From: Triticum aestivum
Lineage: Eukaryota; Streptophyta; Magnoliopsida; Poales; Poaceae
DNA length: 64,000 nucleotides
Assembly: GCF_018294505.1 (NCBI RefSeq)
Contig: NC_057795.1
Location: 228,464,493 to 228,528,492, forward strand
Direction: 5' to 3'
Shown here: positions 24,692-36,032 of the stretch, one piece after another
Layout of the letters: every line of letters begins with the position of its first letter
Position numbering within the stretch: position 1 is the first letter of the stretch
Translations under genes and position numbers: made by a program
Notes under the pieces: generated by a model
What the model was told of the DNA's origin: nothing
What the model saw: only the letters and a program-made list of their open reading frames with translations
Database searches by the model: none

Positions 24692-25289
24692 TTAACCACA
24701 TGGAGGGAGCAGGGATGGCCGCCACGGGATCAGGGGCGCCATGGAATGGCCGCCACGATGTCCCCTGCTTCTGTAGCATGAGGTGGGAGAGGATTGGGGT
24801 ATGGGCTGTAAGTTTAGGTCCATAGGGAAAAGATGGGGGGCTTTTCTCCTTCTTTTTTTATAAATAAAACTGCTAGTGTTTCCTATTTAGTTTAGATAGT
24901 AAATGATTTTTGTCGGAGCTCAAACTTTGCACAAAAATGCTATGCAACATTCTAGGGCTGGACAAAAGTTTTGGAGGCATTTGCAAAGGTTGAGAAGATT
25001 TTCCTAATTGAAAAGGCCAATTTAAATTCCTTTGGACCACTTATTGAATTCCTAGGAATTTATTTGTGAGTCAATTTAAGTTGGTTTCAACTTGATAAAG
25101 GTCAGGAGAATTTATAGAATATTGTGCACATTTTAGTTTGAACGTTTGACAACTTTTGCCGTTTGACTTGATTTTGAATTTTGAATTCGAACGGGATTGG
25201 AGCAACGCGATTTATCAACAGTAATCATGGTGACGTGGCATCATTAGTAGAGGGTCACTATAGCTTAATTATCCGGGCGTAACAATTCT

Positions 25290-25410
25290 CCTCCACTACA
25301 AGAAATCTCGTCCTGAGATTTTAGGGGGAAGAAGGAAACAAAACGGGGTATTCATCATGAAGATGATCCTTGCGTTCCCAAGTGGCTTCTTCTTTAGAAG
25401 GATTTGACCA
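25290..25410 (-). pseudogene. C-terminal end of Gypsy pol (chromodomain-side tail)
   Basis: On the minus strand the frame reads EEATWERKDHLHDEYPVLFP and then TAA, followed by the LTR-proximal tract. The EATWE...yP.LF signature is the tail after the chromodomain-type integrase C-terminus of Tekay/Del chromoviruses. This anchors the 3' end of pol immediately before the 3' LTR. Confidence 0.8.
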
Positions 25411-25439
25411 CTAGACTTTTAGAAATTTGATAGCTCTCT

Positions 25440-25800
25440 GACGGGTGCGACGTTCAGCTTGAAGGAGAACGTGGACCGGATGCTCTTTGTTAGTGAGATC
25501 ATCTTGCAGGGGTTGAGCTTTAGAAGCCTTGTGGTTGTTGCAATAAGACTTGCGACTTAGGGCATCGGCCATGATTAGCCTCGTCAGGGGTATAAGAAAT
25601 ACCGTAGTCATAGTGTGTGATTGTTTCCATACATCGATGCTGAAGGAGATCCAGATCTAGTTGAGTAAACAAATACTTCAGACTTTGATGGTCGATGAAG
25701 ATCTCGCAACGATTACCGAGAAGGTAATGTCGCCACTACTTCAGTGTAGAAATGACAGCAGCAAGCTCAAGGTCATGAACTGGATAGTTCTTTTGGAAAG
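25440..25800 (-). pseudogene. Gypsy RNase H remnant
   Basis: Minus-strand segments in shifting frames read YPVHDLELAAVIS, LKYWRHYLLGNRCEIF, HQSLKYLFTQLDL and ADALSRKSYCN. These are consecutive landmarks of the Ty3/Gypsy RT-associated RNase H. Frameshifts separate them. It is joined upstream to protease-linker sequence, with the RT missing. Confidence 0.85.
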
Positions 25801-26220
25801 ACATCCTGGAAGTCACAAGCGACTGGAATGCTTTCAATTCTCACAATAGGAGAAGCGCTTAACACATTCAAGAAAGAAATTTCTGTGTTGGCATTACGAA
25901 CAAGATGAGCATGGTAGCTTACTACCTCACCTGATGGATGTAGTAGATGGATGGTTTTAGTGGTGCAAATGATAGAAGCGGTATGTGTTTTCAATCATTC
26001 CATTCGCGAAATGAGGTCAATATTGGGGAACTTCAGAACAATGGGAAAAACATGGAATTCCAGCACTTCAACTTCAACGGTGACATTGCGACTAACCCTG
26101 GGGGTTCGACGTTGGTTCGCGGAATGCAGCTTGGAATTCCGGTCAAGTGATGGCGGATCCAACAGGTAAGGAAACCTATGGCTATCCCACCATAGAGCAG
26201 CGAGATCTTTCAGGTAATAA
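25801..26220 (-). pseudogene. Gypsy protease / RT-linker remnant
   Basis: Minus strand reads HHLTGIPSCIPRTNVEPPG-like and VTVEVEVLEFHVFPIVLK-type text, then a stop, then LLHPSGEVVSYHAHLV and IPVACDFQDVFPKELSS. The last part is the conserved linker that normally leads into the RT (...FPDVFPEELPG). After it the sequence jumps straight to RNase H, marking a deletion of the RT. Confidence 0.72.
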
Positions 26221-26239
26221 GCGGTGGAGGTGACATAGT

Positions 26240-26620
26240 TGCAGGGACTACATCAGTAGACTCTAGCTTGAAAGTGATGTCATGGAGCCAGTCATCAGCA
26301 TCAAGGGGCTAAGTTAAGCTGCGGTAGATGACATGGTTGATGTGCACAAAGTCTTGTAGAGTCACTGGGGTGGGTTGCTGATTCATAATGGGGCGCGGAA
26401 ACTAAGCCATGACTACTTCCATGAACTCGTGATCAGCTCAACTACTCTATCATTCCGGCCATGTATTCGAGCAGTGGTGGATTGTCGCCACCACAGCCAC
26501 GATCAGCGGGTCTAACCATCCTGCTTAAATGCAACATGGGGTAGTTTATCAGGGGTGGAGCAAGTGTATGGAGTCATTCATGAGGTAACCAGAACAATGA
26601 GTGAAGGCACAATATGTACA
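26240..26620 (-). pseudogene. Gypsy gag remnant of chromovirus-like element
   Basis: Minus-strand frames read PLLEYMAGMIE, VTLQDFVHIN and PLDADDWLHDI. The PxDADDWLR-type segment marks the start of the Retrotrans_gag domain in plant chromoviruses. Multiple stops and frameshifts are present and the main capsid domain is gone. Confidence 0.7.
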
Positions 26621-27137
26621 AAGCCGTAGTCATTAAATACATACTGGTACATATACGGAACCAATTACACGTTGTTTGCATGAGTTCGAACAAGGGAAAC
26701 ATCCTTGACATACTAGGCGGCACACATGCACGCAATGGAGGGATACATCAACGGGACATAGCAAAGGCTACATCAACGTCGGGGAAAACCTCTGGGGCGA
26801 GGGATTTGCACGTGACGACGCAGGGTGTCCTCGACAAGAGGATCCTACGGTTAGTGAATGTTGTGAAGCAGAACTTGGCCCTCAATTCAAGAAAGGCATA
26901 ACACAATTCTCCGGGTGGATGTGATCACGAGATCCTAATGTTAGATTTAGCAAAGTCACTTAACCCGAATAGAAGAGAGATCAGAGTCTCAGAGTATAGA
27001 CAAGGAATAAAAGATCCTAATACCACCCAATGGCGATGTGGGCCCGTTAGCCACACAGCCATGTTAGTAAATAAGTTTTTCAAATACTAGACTCAACTTC
27101 GGCCAAGGAGTTGAAAAGGGGGATCCTACAGGCAGTC
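26621..27137 (-). other. Leader of chromovirus-like element
   Basis: Lies between the gag remnant and the primer binding site on the minus strand. No conserved ORF was recognised. Confidence 0.5.
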
Positions 27138-27150
27138 GGCTCTGATACCA
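27138..27150 (-). promoter_or_regulatory. Primer binding site, initiator-Met tRNA
   Basis: Minus strand TGGTATCAGAGCC, three bases (AGT) inside the 5' LTR end. It matches the canonical initiator methionine primer site. The LARD at 51881 has the identical 13 bases and the same AGT spacer. Confidence 0.9.
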
Positions 27151-27153
27151 ACT

Positions 27154-28996
27154 TGTGACGCCCCCGATTCAATCGTACACTAATCATACATGCAAATGTG
27201 TACGATCAAGATCACGGACTCATGGGAAGATATCACAACACAACTCTAAACACAAATAAAAGAATACAAGCTTCGTATTATAAGCCAGGGGCCTCGAGGG
27301 CTCGAATACATAAGCTCGATACACAAGCGAGTGAGCAGAAGCAACAATATCTGAATACAGTCATAAGTTAGACAAATTTTGCCTTAAGAAGGCTAGAACA
27401 AACATCAACAATCAAAGAGGCAAGGCCTCCTACCTGGGACCTCCTAACTACTCCTGGTCATCGGCGGGCTCCACATAGTAGTAGGCACCCTCTAGGTAGT
27501 AGCAGTAGTCGGCGGGGGTGGCATCTGGCTCCTGGGATCCACCATCTGGTTGCAACAACCAGAAAGAAGAAAGAAGGGGGGAAAGGGGAAGCAAAACAAC
27601 CGTGAATACTCATCCAAAGTACTCGCAAGCATCAGATCTATACTAAGTATGCATTGGTATCAAATGGAAGGGTTGTATCTGTGGACTGAACTGCAGCATG
27701 CCAAAATAGAGGGGGAAGGCCTAGCCTATCAAAGACTAGCATCTTTAAGCGGCTCCAAGCATCTTGCAGCATGTAGAAGAGTAAAGAATAGCAGTTTATA
27801 ATTATCAAACATGTTGTAACATTAGCCCAGAGATCCTTCCTCGACTCCTGCGAGAAAGCAATCTCGGAGCCACATATCCATCACATAACTTAAGTATCCA
27901 TTTCTAGTTATATAAGATTTGGATATAAGTCTGAACGTCCATTACTGTGGACACGGTATTCGAATATATAACTTCCCTGCAGGGGTGCACCACGTTACCC
28001 AACACGCTCGATCACTCTGGCCGGACACACCTTTCTGGGGTCAATGCTTGGCCTTGGAAGATAAACACGTTGCAGCCCTACCTAGGCCCAGCAGAGAGGT
28101 CCCCGCTGGTCTACATCCTAAGCACTCCGGGGTCTTGGGCCCATCGCCCACAACACTCTGGGTCGTTGTGTGCAGGGTGGATACCAGCACCACCTCGGAT
28201 GGACAACATGATCCGACCGTGCCACAATGCTGAACTGGACGTCTGACAAAGCTTCGGCTGATACCGCGACGTCGAGGCCCATAACTATTCTCGCGTGGTG
28301 GTTAGTGCGTAAAGGCCAAAGGCCAACTCAGAACAAATACCCAAACCTGTTAGTGCATTATTAAAAGAATGATGGCTGTCGGGACAAGTCCGGAGCTATC
28401 ACCCCCTCCCGGGTGATACCGCTAAACAGCCAGCCGCCACCGTCATATCGCACGGGTGTTCTCTGGGCCCGCCCGGCTTCCACAATGGTCTCAAGTGAAG
28501 TCAAGGTAACTGTGTGTCCAGACATCAAGGGGAAAACCCGAGGAATCACCCCCGGTGGATTCCACTCGATGTAATCATCAAGGTGAACGTAAGAGGAACC
28601 ACCCTCGAGGTTCACACTTGAGGTCTTACACGATAGAGCCGTATCGGGAATGGTGAAGGAGGAATCACCCTCGATAACCACGACCGAATAGCTACACTAC
28701 AGAGATCTCATCAGGAGTGATGTATGAGGTTCCACCCTCGGCACTCGATGGTAACTCTGCAGAGTAGAGCAACAAAAAGGGGCGTGATGTGATGTGAGGT
28801 GTCTGGCTCTGGTCCTCGATCATGTTGATCGAGTCATCGATGATGAAATAGGGGCAACAAGGACAAGGTGGGGGGGGGGGTCACTGATGGATCACTAGCC
28901 AACCTATACTAAGCAGTTTAGGATAAGCAGGTAGGTAACAATAGCAGGTACAAAAACAGGCTATGCATCAGAATAGGAGCAAACAATAACAGTAGC
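27154..28996 (-). repeat. 5' LTR of chromovirus-like element, cut by Tat-element insertion
   Basis: Aligns with 19866-21715. It begins TGTGACGCCCCCGATTC on the plus strand and stops at ...aacagtagc where the next LTR starts (28997). The remaining roughly 2.4 kb should lie beyond the right window edge. Confidence 0.88.
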
Positions 28997-29519
28997 TGTT
29001 GAGGATATAACTACTGAGTGTAAACCGCCCAAGAGGGGCCAGTTCACGCTCAACTATACTGAAGCCCATGAAGATAAGAAGATGGCGCTTTACTGAAAGC
29101 TAGAGGCCCAAAGCCCAGAGGCGGATTAGGGCCCATAGTGGTAAACTGTCATAGTTGTATAACTTGTATTGTAAGATAGGGAAAGGGAGAGACCGAGCCG
29201 AACACTTGTATGAGTCGGCCTTGGGACGCTGTAAACCGGCCGGGTGTCAACCTGTGTATATATAGGGACGACCCGACGGCGGTTCAGGAACAACAGACAA
29301 CAACTCGAGACCCAGGCAAAGTGTATTTGCTCCCTGGTCATCGAAACCCCAATAATTCCATCATAACTAGACGTAGGCTTTTACCTTCATCGAAGGGGCC
29401 GAACTAGTATAAAACTCTCGTGTCCCTTGTCCGGTTTAACCTCTTCAGGCTAATCTCGTCGCGATGGCTCCACGACTAAGTCCTTCCGCTAGGACATCTG
29501 ACGTGATATTTCCACGACA
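28997..29519 (+). repeat. 5' LTR of Tat-type element
   Basis: 523 bp, starting TGTTGAGGATATAACTAC and ending TTTCCACGACA, just before the primer binding site. A strong TATA motif, tatatata, is at 29257-29264. It begins exactly where the chromovirus LTR similarity stops. Confidence 0.85.
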
Positions 29520-29520
29520 G

Positions 29521-29532
29521 TTGGCGCCCACC
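29521..29532 (+). promoter_or_regulatory. Primer binding site (TTGGCGCCCACC)
   Basis: One base after the LTR end, TTGGCGCCCACC, overlapping the gag start context (ccATGG). TGGCGCC-type sites are common in Tat/Athila elements; the matching tRNA is not certain. Confidence 0.7.
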
Positions 29533-32040
29533 ATGGGGCTATCGGACGATGGTTTCGAGTTCTTGAAGGGCAGCTTTGAAGGACTCAAGGGGTACGTGGT
29601 TGGCCGGATGACCAAGAGTCGTTGCGGCAAGCTCTACATCAATGACGCAGGATGGGGCCCCAAGGCCGGCTCAATTGAGTACGGGTACCGGGTCCCCTTT
29701 GGTGGAATTCACGTTTTTATTGGCAAGATCGGCGAACCGGGCCCTGAGCCGGACATCTCCACCGACCTCGTCGAGACGGCTCAGCGTGTAAGTCCTGCTC
29801 GGGTTCAGCCTGCCATGAAGCGTGCGTTCGTAGGATTCATCCATGGTGCGGAATCTGAACCGGTGTCCGATGGTGAGACAGCCGTCTACTCAGATGGTGA
29901 ATTGTCCACTGGCGAAACCGAGTCGCTATAGCAACTGCAGGATGGCCGATTTGAGGGATACTCTGATGGCGACAGTATTCCGGGTCCCCTTGAACCGCCA
30001 AACCGAGTTGCGATCTTCATGGTCGGTACGCAACCCACCGTGCAATCTTCATCTATAGCAGCAATGGTCTCCGGATCGGCAGCCGCGGCAGGAGGCCCGG
30101 TGCGCCGGCCAGCTCAAGTTCTGGCCGGTTTACTGGACGCCTTGACGACATTGTTGACTACAGTGGTGACTCCGGAGACCCAAGATCAGCATAATGCGGA
30201 TGTTACAAAGCTAAAGGATCAGATAGCTCAGGCCAAAGCGGACTTGGCGGCTAAGGAGGCCAGGATGGATGAAGAGCGGGCCGCTTTAGATGCCAATCAC
30301 AACAGATCCAGGCGCAGAATTACCGGCTTATGTTGGAACAGAACGCATCAAACAACGTCATGAGAAGGAAGTACCGATCTCGACTATCACAAATTTACGA
30401 AGGTCTGAATCTCTTCGGTACACCAGGAGCTGGGCCTAGCAATCCGGCAGGAATAAATCGGACTGAGGCACCGGGGGCGGCACCGGATCAGCCACGGGCG
30501 ATGGACCCGCCTCGACGAATGGACCACCCGCCGCAATATGTAGCAACACCACCGGGTCACTTTTCTAGCCCTTTGGATAATATGATTGCAGCAGCATCAC
30601 GTTTGGTGGCTATTCCGATGGAGGGTGATTCCTTAGCAGCGATTGAGACTCGACGAGCCAGGGATCTTCTTCAAATCGCCGTGGTACAGCAACATGCTTA
30701 TTCCTACAGCCGAGACAGGATACATTCAACCCCTCGTCCGAGCAAGAGTTATAGCAGGCACATAGACAAACCGGCCGTGTCAAGCAATGCACGGCGTCGT
30801 AATGCCCCTCGAGGGCCTAATCCTACGAACGGCGGTTTGAATGCTCAGGATGTGGTGGATAATGGCAGGGCGCGAAGGGAGGCCGCATTGGCAGCATAGC
30901 ACACGGGTCATCATCAACCCGCCCTGGTTCAGCCAGAGGCGTCAGCGGAACGAGGGACTGGGCTTGCCTTCAGCTCTTGGGGAGTGCCGTGTCTTATCCC
31001 GGCTCTCCGTAATGTGCGATTGCCCAAAGGTTTCAAAGGGCCACGCAAGGTGCCTAACTATACTGCTGACCAGCCCCCCGAGGCGTGGGTGGAAAGTTAT
31101 GAGATGGCAATGGAGATGCTAGATGTGGATGAAGCGGCGTGTGCAAAATACTTCACCATGATGCTAGAAGGGACAACCCGCACCTGGTTGAAGAGCCTGC
31201 CTGCTAACTCCATCAATTCATGGGATGAGTTGAAGGCCAAGTTCATAGCAAACTTCAAAGATACATGCAAGCAACCTATGTCCATTGTAGATCTGGCAGC
31301 TTGTGTCCAAGGAGAGAACGAATCAACAACCCATTGGGTGCGCCGGGTTTCAGAAATTTTGCATTCATCCGGCCGTATCAATCCGGATACAGCAATTGTG
31401 ACGTTGGAGGGCAATTGCCGGTTTAAATCATTAAAGATGAAGTTGGGACGACTCAAGCATCACTGCAATGATATGGGAACACTCATGGCGGCTCTGGTTA
31501 AGTATGCTGATTCCGATAATACTAAAGACCCGGATTCTGATGAAGAGAAACATGAGAAGGGAAAGAAGAATGCCGGTTCAAAGGGACAGCATAACCAGGC
31601 GGGTCACGGAAATAATGGTAAGCGTAAAGCGGAAAATTCCGATTTTGTGGCTAACACCAGTATGCAGGGTAATATGCAGCGCCATAAGGGTAAACCGCCC
31701 CAGCGCGGTGGAGGAATGAATCTAGAACGCCTGTTAAACCAGCCTTGCCCAAAGCACGGGACAAAGGAGGCTCCGGCCATGCACCTTTGGAAGGATTGCC
31801 ACATCATGAGGGAATTCAAAAACTCTGATCTTTTCCGGGATGATCAGGGTCCATCTGGTGGTTCCGGTCCAGGGTTCCATGGGCCGGGTTACGGTGGTGG
31901 TGGTTCAAACTCAGGGTTTCAGAATAATCAGGGCAATCAGAATAACCAAGGTGGTAACCATCAACAGGGTAATCAGGGGAATCAGCAGCAGTCGGGTTAT
32001 CAGAGCAACCCAAAGCAGTTAAATGGTGGACAGTATCATG
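29533..32040 (+). pseudogene. Tat-type gag (capsid polyprotein), with stops and a frameshift
   Basis: Starts at ATG 29533 (MGLSDDGFEF). The frame is closed by TAG at 29929-29931, reopens at once, then shifts near 30330. TAG at 30897-30899 is followed in the same frame by the main gag domain from about 31020 (LPKGFKGPRKVPNYT, PPEAWVESYEMAME, GTTRTWLKSLP, WDELKAKFIANF). This is the Retrotrans_gag pattern. The C-terminal part is rich in Gly, Asn and Gln (about 31830-32030), an RNA-binding-like tail. It would form the virus-like particle. The disruptions are few, so the copy is fairly young. Confidence 0.88.
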
Positions 32041-35000
32041 TTTTCACTACTAGCTTGTGCAAGCGCGATCAGAAACCCCATAAAAGGGCAGTGAACTCTG
32101 TTGAACCGGCAGTGCCCCGTTATCTACGCTGGTCTAAGCAGCCTATTGTGTGGAGCAAGGAGGATCATCCTCCCCGGGTTGACAATCCGGGTCACCTAGC
32201 TTTGGTGGTTGCACCACAGGTGGGAGGTTATAAGTTTACCAAGGTACTCATGGACGGAGGGAGCAGTATCAATATTTTGTACTATGAAACCTTCCGGCGT
32301 ATGGGGTTGACAGATAAGAATCTTAGACCGTCAAACACCGTTTTTCACGGAGTGGTGCCTGTTAAATCAGCTTACCCAGTTGGTAAGATAGCTCTGGAGG
32401 TGGTTTTTGGAAATGATCATGATTCTAGGTACGAGACGCTGACTTTTGAAGTGGTCAAGATCAGAAGCCCGTACCATGCTTTATTTGGGCGGCCGATTTA
32501 TGCTAAATTCATGGCGAGGCCATGTTATGTTTATCTGCAACTCAAGATGCTGGGTCAAAAAGGGACCATCACGGTTCATGTTAGCCGTAAGATCGCTCTG
32601 GAGTGTGAGGAAGGTGATGCGGCATATGCTGAATCAGTTTGTGCCACAGAAGAGTTGAAGTTTTATAAGGACAATGTTGATCCGGCGGATATGACTCCTC
32701 TAAAGAAGCCCACCACAGAGCATGACCTGACCCTAAAGTTCAAACCGGCTGATGAGACTAAACTTATTGACTTCATTCCTGGCGATTCATCCAAACAGTT
32801 TAGTATCAGCACAAATCTGGATCCGAAATAGGAAAGCGCGCTCATCGAGTTCATCCGTGAGAATCGGGACATTTTTAGATGGAAGCCTTCCGACATGCCA
32901 GGTGTACCGAGGGAACTCGCTGAGCACACTCTCAATATTGATCCTAAGTTTAAACCGGTAAAGCAGTTTCTGCGCCGCTTCAACGAGGAACGTCGCAAGG
33001 CCATTGGAGAAGAAGTAGCCCGACTGTTGGCTGCTGGGTTTATCATTGAAGTTTTTCATCCGGAGTGGTTAGCTAATCTGGTGCTGGTACTTAAGAAAAA
33101 CGGCACTTGGCGTATGTGTGTGGATTACACAGATTTGAACAAGGCTTGCCCAGCAGACCCTTTTGCTCTCCCGCGTATTGATCAGATCATTGATGCTACG
33201 GTGGGTTGTGAGCGGTTAAGTTTTTTAGATGCTTATTCTGGTTATCATCAGATCAAAATGGCAGTTAAGGACCAGGAGAAAACAGCCTTTATTACTCCCT
33301 TTGGAGCCTTCTGCTATGTGTCTATGCCCTTTGGGCTCAAGAGTGCCCAGGCAACTTATCAGCGCTGTGTGCAGAATTGTCTTCAGACTCAGATTGGGCG
33401 CAATGTTCATGCTTATGTGGATGACATTGTGGTCAAATCCAGGAAGAAGGAAACATTCATAGATGACCTCAAGGAGACCTTTAACAATCATCGGGTTTAT
33501 AAAATGATGCTCAATCCGGACAAGTGTGTTTTTGTTGTTCCGGCAGGCAAGCTCTTAGGCTTTCTGGTATCTAACAGAGGCATTGAGGCTAATCGGGAAA
33601 AGATCAAAGCAACTACATCTTTGGCTAAACCGGCATGTATCAATGATGTTCAGCGATTGGCGTGTTGTATTGTGGCTTTGAGCCGGTTTATCAGCAGGTT
33701 GGGAGAAAAGGCGATCCCTTTGTACTAGATGTTGAAGAAGATAGACAGTTTTGTCTGGAGCGATGCTGCTGATGCGGCGTTTGAAGACTTGAAGAAGCAG
33801 TTGGCTGAACCACCAGTTCTTGCCGCTCCAGTTGATAAGGAGCCACTGCTGTTATATGTGGCTGCTAATGCCCGGGCTGTCAGTGTCGCCATTATGGTAG
33901 AGCGCAAGGAGGCTAGGAAGGAATACCCGGTTCAAAGGCCGATTTATTATATCAGCGAAGTGCTCATTGAGTCGAAGCAAAGATATTCGCATTGGCAGAA
34001 GCTGGTGTATGGGGTTTTTATGGCAAGCCGGAAGCTTAAACAGTACTTTCAAGGTCATCCCATCACGGTGGTCAGTTCTGCTCCTTTGGGGGATATAATC
34101 CAGAACAGGGAGGCAACTAGCCGGGTTGCTAAGTGGGCTATTGAGCTTGGACCACACGGTTTGAAGTACATACCTCGGACAACAGTTAAGTCCCAGGCCC
34201 TTGTGGATTTTATCAATGATTGGACGGAGTTGCAGATACTGGAGGACAAACCGGACAGTACATACTGGACTATTCACTTTGATGGGTCCAGGCAATTAGA
34301 GGGCTCGGGGGCTGGAGTTGTCCTTACTTCCCCTCGAGGTGATAAAATTCATTATGTTCTTCGCTTAATGTTCCCTTGTACTAACAATGCAGCTGAGTAT
34401 GAAGCTTTACTCCATGGTCTTCGAGTGGCTAAGGAGATGAACTTAAGCCGCGTACGAAGTTTTGGAGATTCAGACCTGGTAGCCCAGCACGTTTCAGGTA
34501 CTTGGGATTCAAAGGACCCACTCATGGCGGCTTACAGACGAGAGATGGACATTGTGGCTGGTCACTTTAAGGGATATCAAGTGGAGCACATTGATCGGCG
34601 CAAAAACGAGGCATCTGATGCTTTAAGCCGGCTAGGATCTCAGCATAAATCGGTGCCGCCCAATACCTTTTTGGATGTCTTGCATAACCCGTCTGTTCAG
34701 CTGCCTACGGAGGAGGACCTCGCCATTCCTGATCCGGAGGCACAATTGGTGGCCGCATTACATATCATTCCGGATTGGACGGTTCCATACTTGGCGTATA
34801 TGAACCGGGGCGAGTTACCAGAAGATGAAGTTCTGGCCAGACAGATAGTCCGGCGATCCAAGTCCATGGTTATTCACAATGGCGAGTTACACCACCGTAG
34901 TGTTTCAGGCGTGTTCCAATGTTGTGTTTCTCCTGAGGAGGGCCAAGACATCTTGCATGAAATCCATGAAGGCGATTGTGGTCACCATGCCAGTTCAAAA

Positions 35001-36032
35001 TCCCTGGTTGCTAAAGCTTTTCGTCATGGTTTTTACTGGTTGATGGCTCATGCCGATGCTAAGGACCTGGTGAAATGGTGTGATGCTTGTCAGAAGTTTT
35101 CACGACGAGCTCATGTTCCGGCTCAAGAGCTACGGATGATTCCAATAACTTGGCCGTTTGCCACTTGGGGGCTTGACATGGTAGGGCCTTTCAAGCGATC
35201 CAAAGATAAGAAGACCCACCTGTTGGTGGCGGTTGACAAGTTCACTAAATGGGTTGAAGCGAAGCCAGTAAGCAAGTGTGACGCGGCCACGGCGGTTTAG
35301 TTCATCAAAACGGTGATCTTCTGTTTCGGCTTTCCACATAGCATTATCACAGATAATGGCACGAACCTCTCCAAGGGCGAGATGGAGGACTTTTGTCAAC
35401 GAGAGCACATCCGGCTTGATGTGGCGTCCGTGGCTCACCCCAATCTAATGGTCAAGCTGAGCGAGCTAATCAGGAAATTTTGAAGGGTATAAGACCCTGA
35501 CTTATGGTTTTTGAAGCGGACGCCGGGTTGCTGGGTGGAAGAACTACCATCTGTGTTATGGAGCATAAAAATCACCCCAAACCGGTCTACATGTTATACG
35601 CCTTTCTTCATGGTTTACGGAGCAGAGGCATTACTCCCCAGTGATATTCGTCATGACTCGCCTCGGGTTGCTAATTATATTGAAGCGGACAATGAGCAAG
35701 CACGTCAGGAAGCACTGGACCTGTTGGATGAAAAACGGGACATGGCATTGGCTCGTTCGGCGGTTTATCAGCAAGACCTGCGGCGTTATCACAGCCGCCG
35801 GGTTAGGACAAGAACTTTTCAAGAAGGTGACTTAGTGCTCCGGCTCATCCAGGATCAGACCGATATGCACAAGTTATCCCCACCTTGGGAAGGACCCTTT
35901 GTGGTCAGCAAGAATCTGCACAACGGATCATACTACCTCATCGACGTTCGCGAGCACAAAGACTCAAGCAACTCGGAGGAGGAGACCCGTCGGCCGTGGA
36001 ATATCGCTCTTCTACGGCCTTACTACGCCTGA
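32041..36032 (+). pseudogene. Tat-type pol: protease, RT, two RNase H regions, integrase
   Basis: Protease: VLMDGGSSINIL, with DGGSS at 32253-32267. An in-frame TAG at 32829-32831 precedes the RT (32895-33728), which contains TDLNKACP, LDAYSGYHQI, FGLKSAQATYQR and YVDD at 33414-33425, all intact. A TAG at 33726-33728 is followed directly by an RNase H region and then a second RNase H-like domain (IHFDGSRQLEGSGAGVVL, AAEYEALLHGL, DALSRLGSQ), the archaeal-like type of Tat elements. The integrase has HHASSKS...CDACQK, GLDMVGPF and ITDNGTNL. TAG at 35298-35300 and loss of one C in a C run near 35440 break it; the remainder is open in another frame (35511-36032) to YYA-stop. Confidence 0.92.

Larger units (their letters stand above)
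19866..25284 (-). repeat. 3' LTR of chromovirus-like element (about 4.3 kb without insertion)
   Basis: Plus-strand ends are TGTGACGCCC and GGGCGTAACA, so on its own strand it runs TGTTACGCCC...GGGCGTCACA. Its first 1.85 kb (19866-21715) aligns with 27154-28996. It contains the Harbinger-type insertion at 23588-24691. The rest includes AT-rich (22100-22250) and strongly GC-rich (22600-23580) segments; the ORFs in the GC-rich part are compositional. Confidence 0.85.
19866..28996 (-). mobile_element. Chromovirus-like Gypsy element with long LTRs, internally deleted
   Basis: Minus-strand element. The 3' LTR is 19866-25284, the internal region 25285-27153, and the 5' LTR starts at 27154 and is interrupted at 28996 by the Tat-type element. 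A primer binding site (27138-27150) and a polypurine tract next to 25284 set the orientation. The internal part holds gag, protease, RNase H and chromodomain-end remnants but no RT core. Overall architecture suggests the Tekay/Del group. The left target flank would be ctatg (19861-19865); its partner is outside the window. Confidence 0.85.

Noticed and set aside
25294..25310. CACTACAAGAAATCTC as a CACTA transposon end
   Set aside because: It lies beside the chromovirus 3' LTR as part of the conserved tract after pol, and the LARD has the same tract in its own orientation (54309-54340). No partner end or target duplication is seen.
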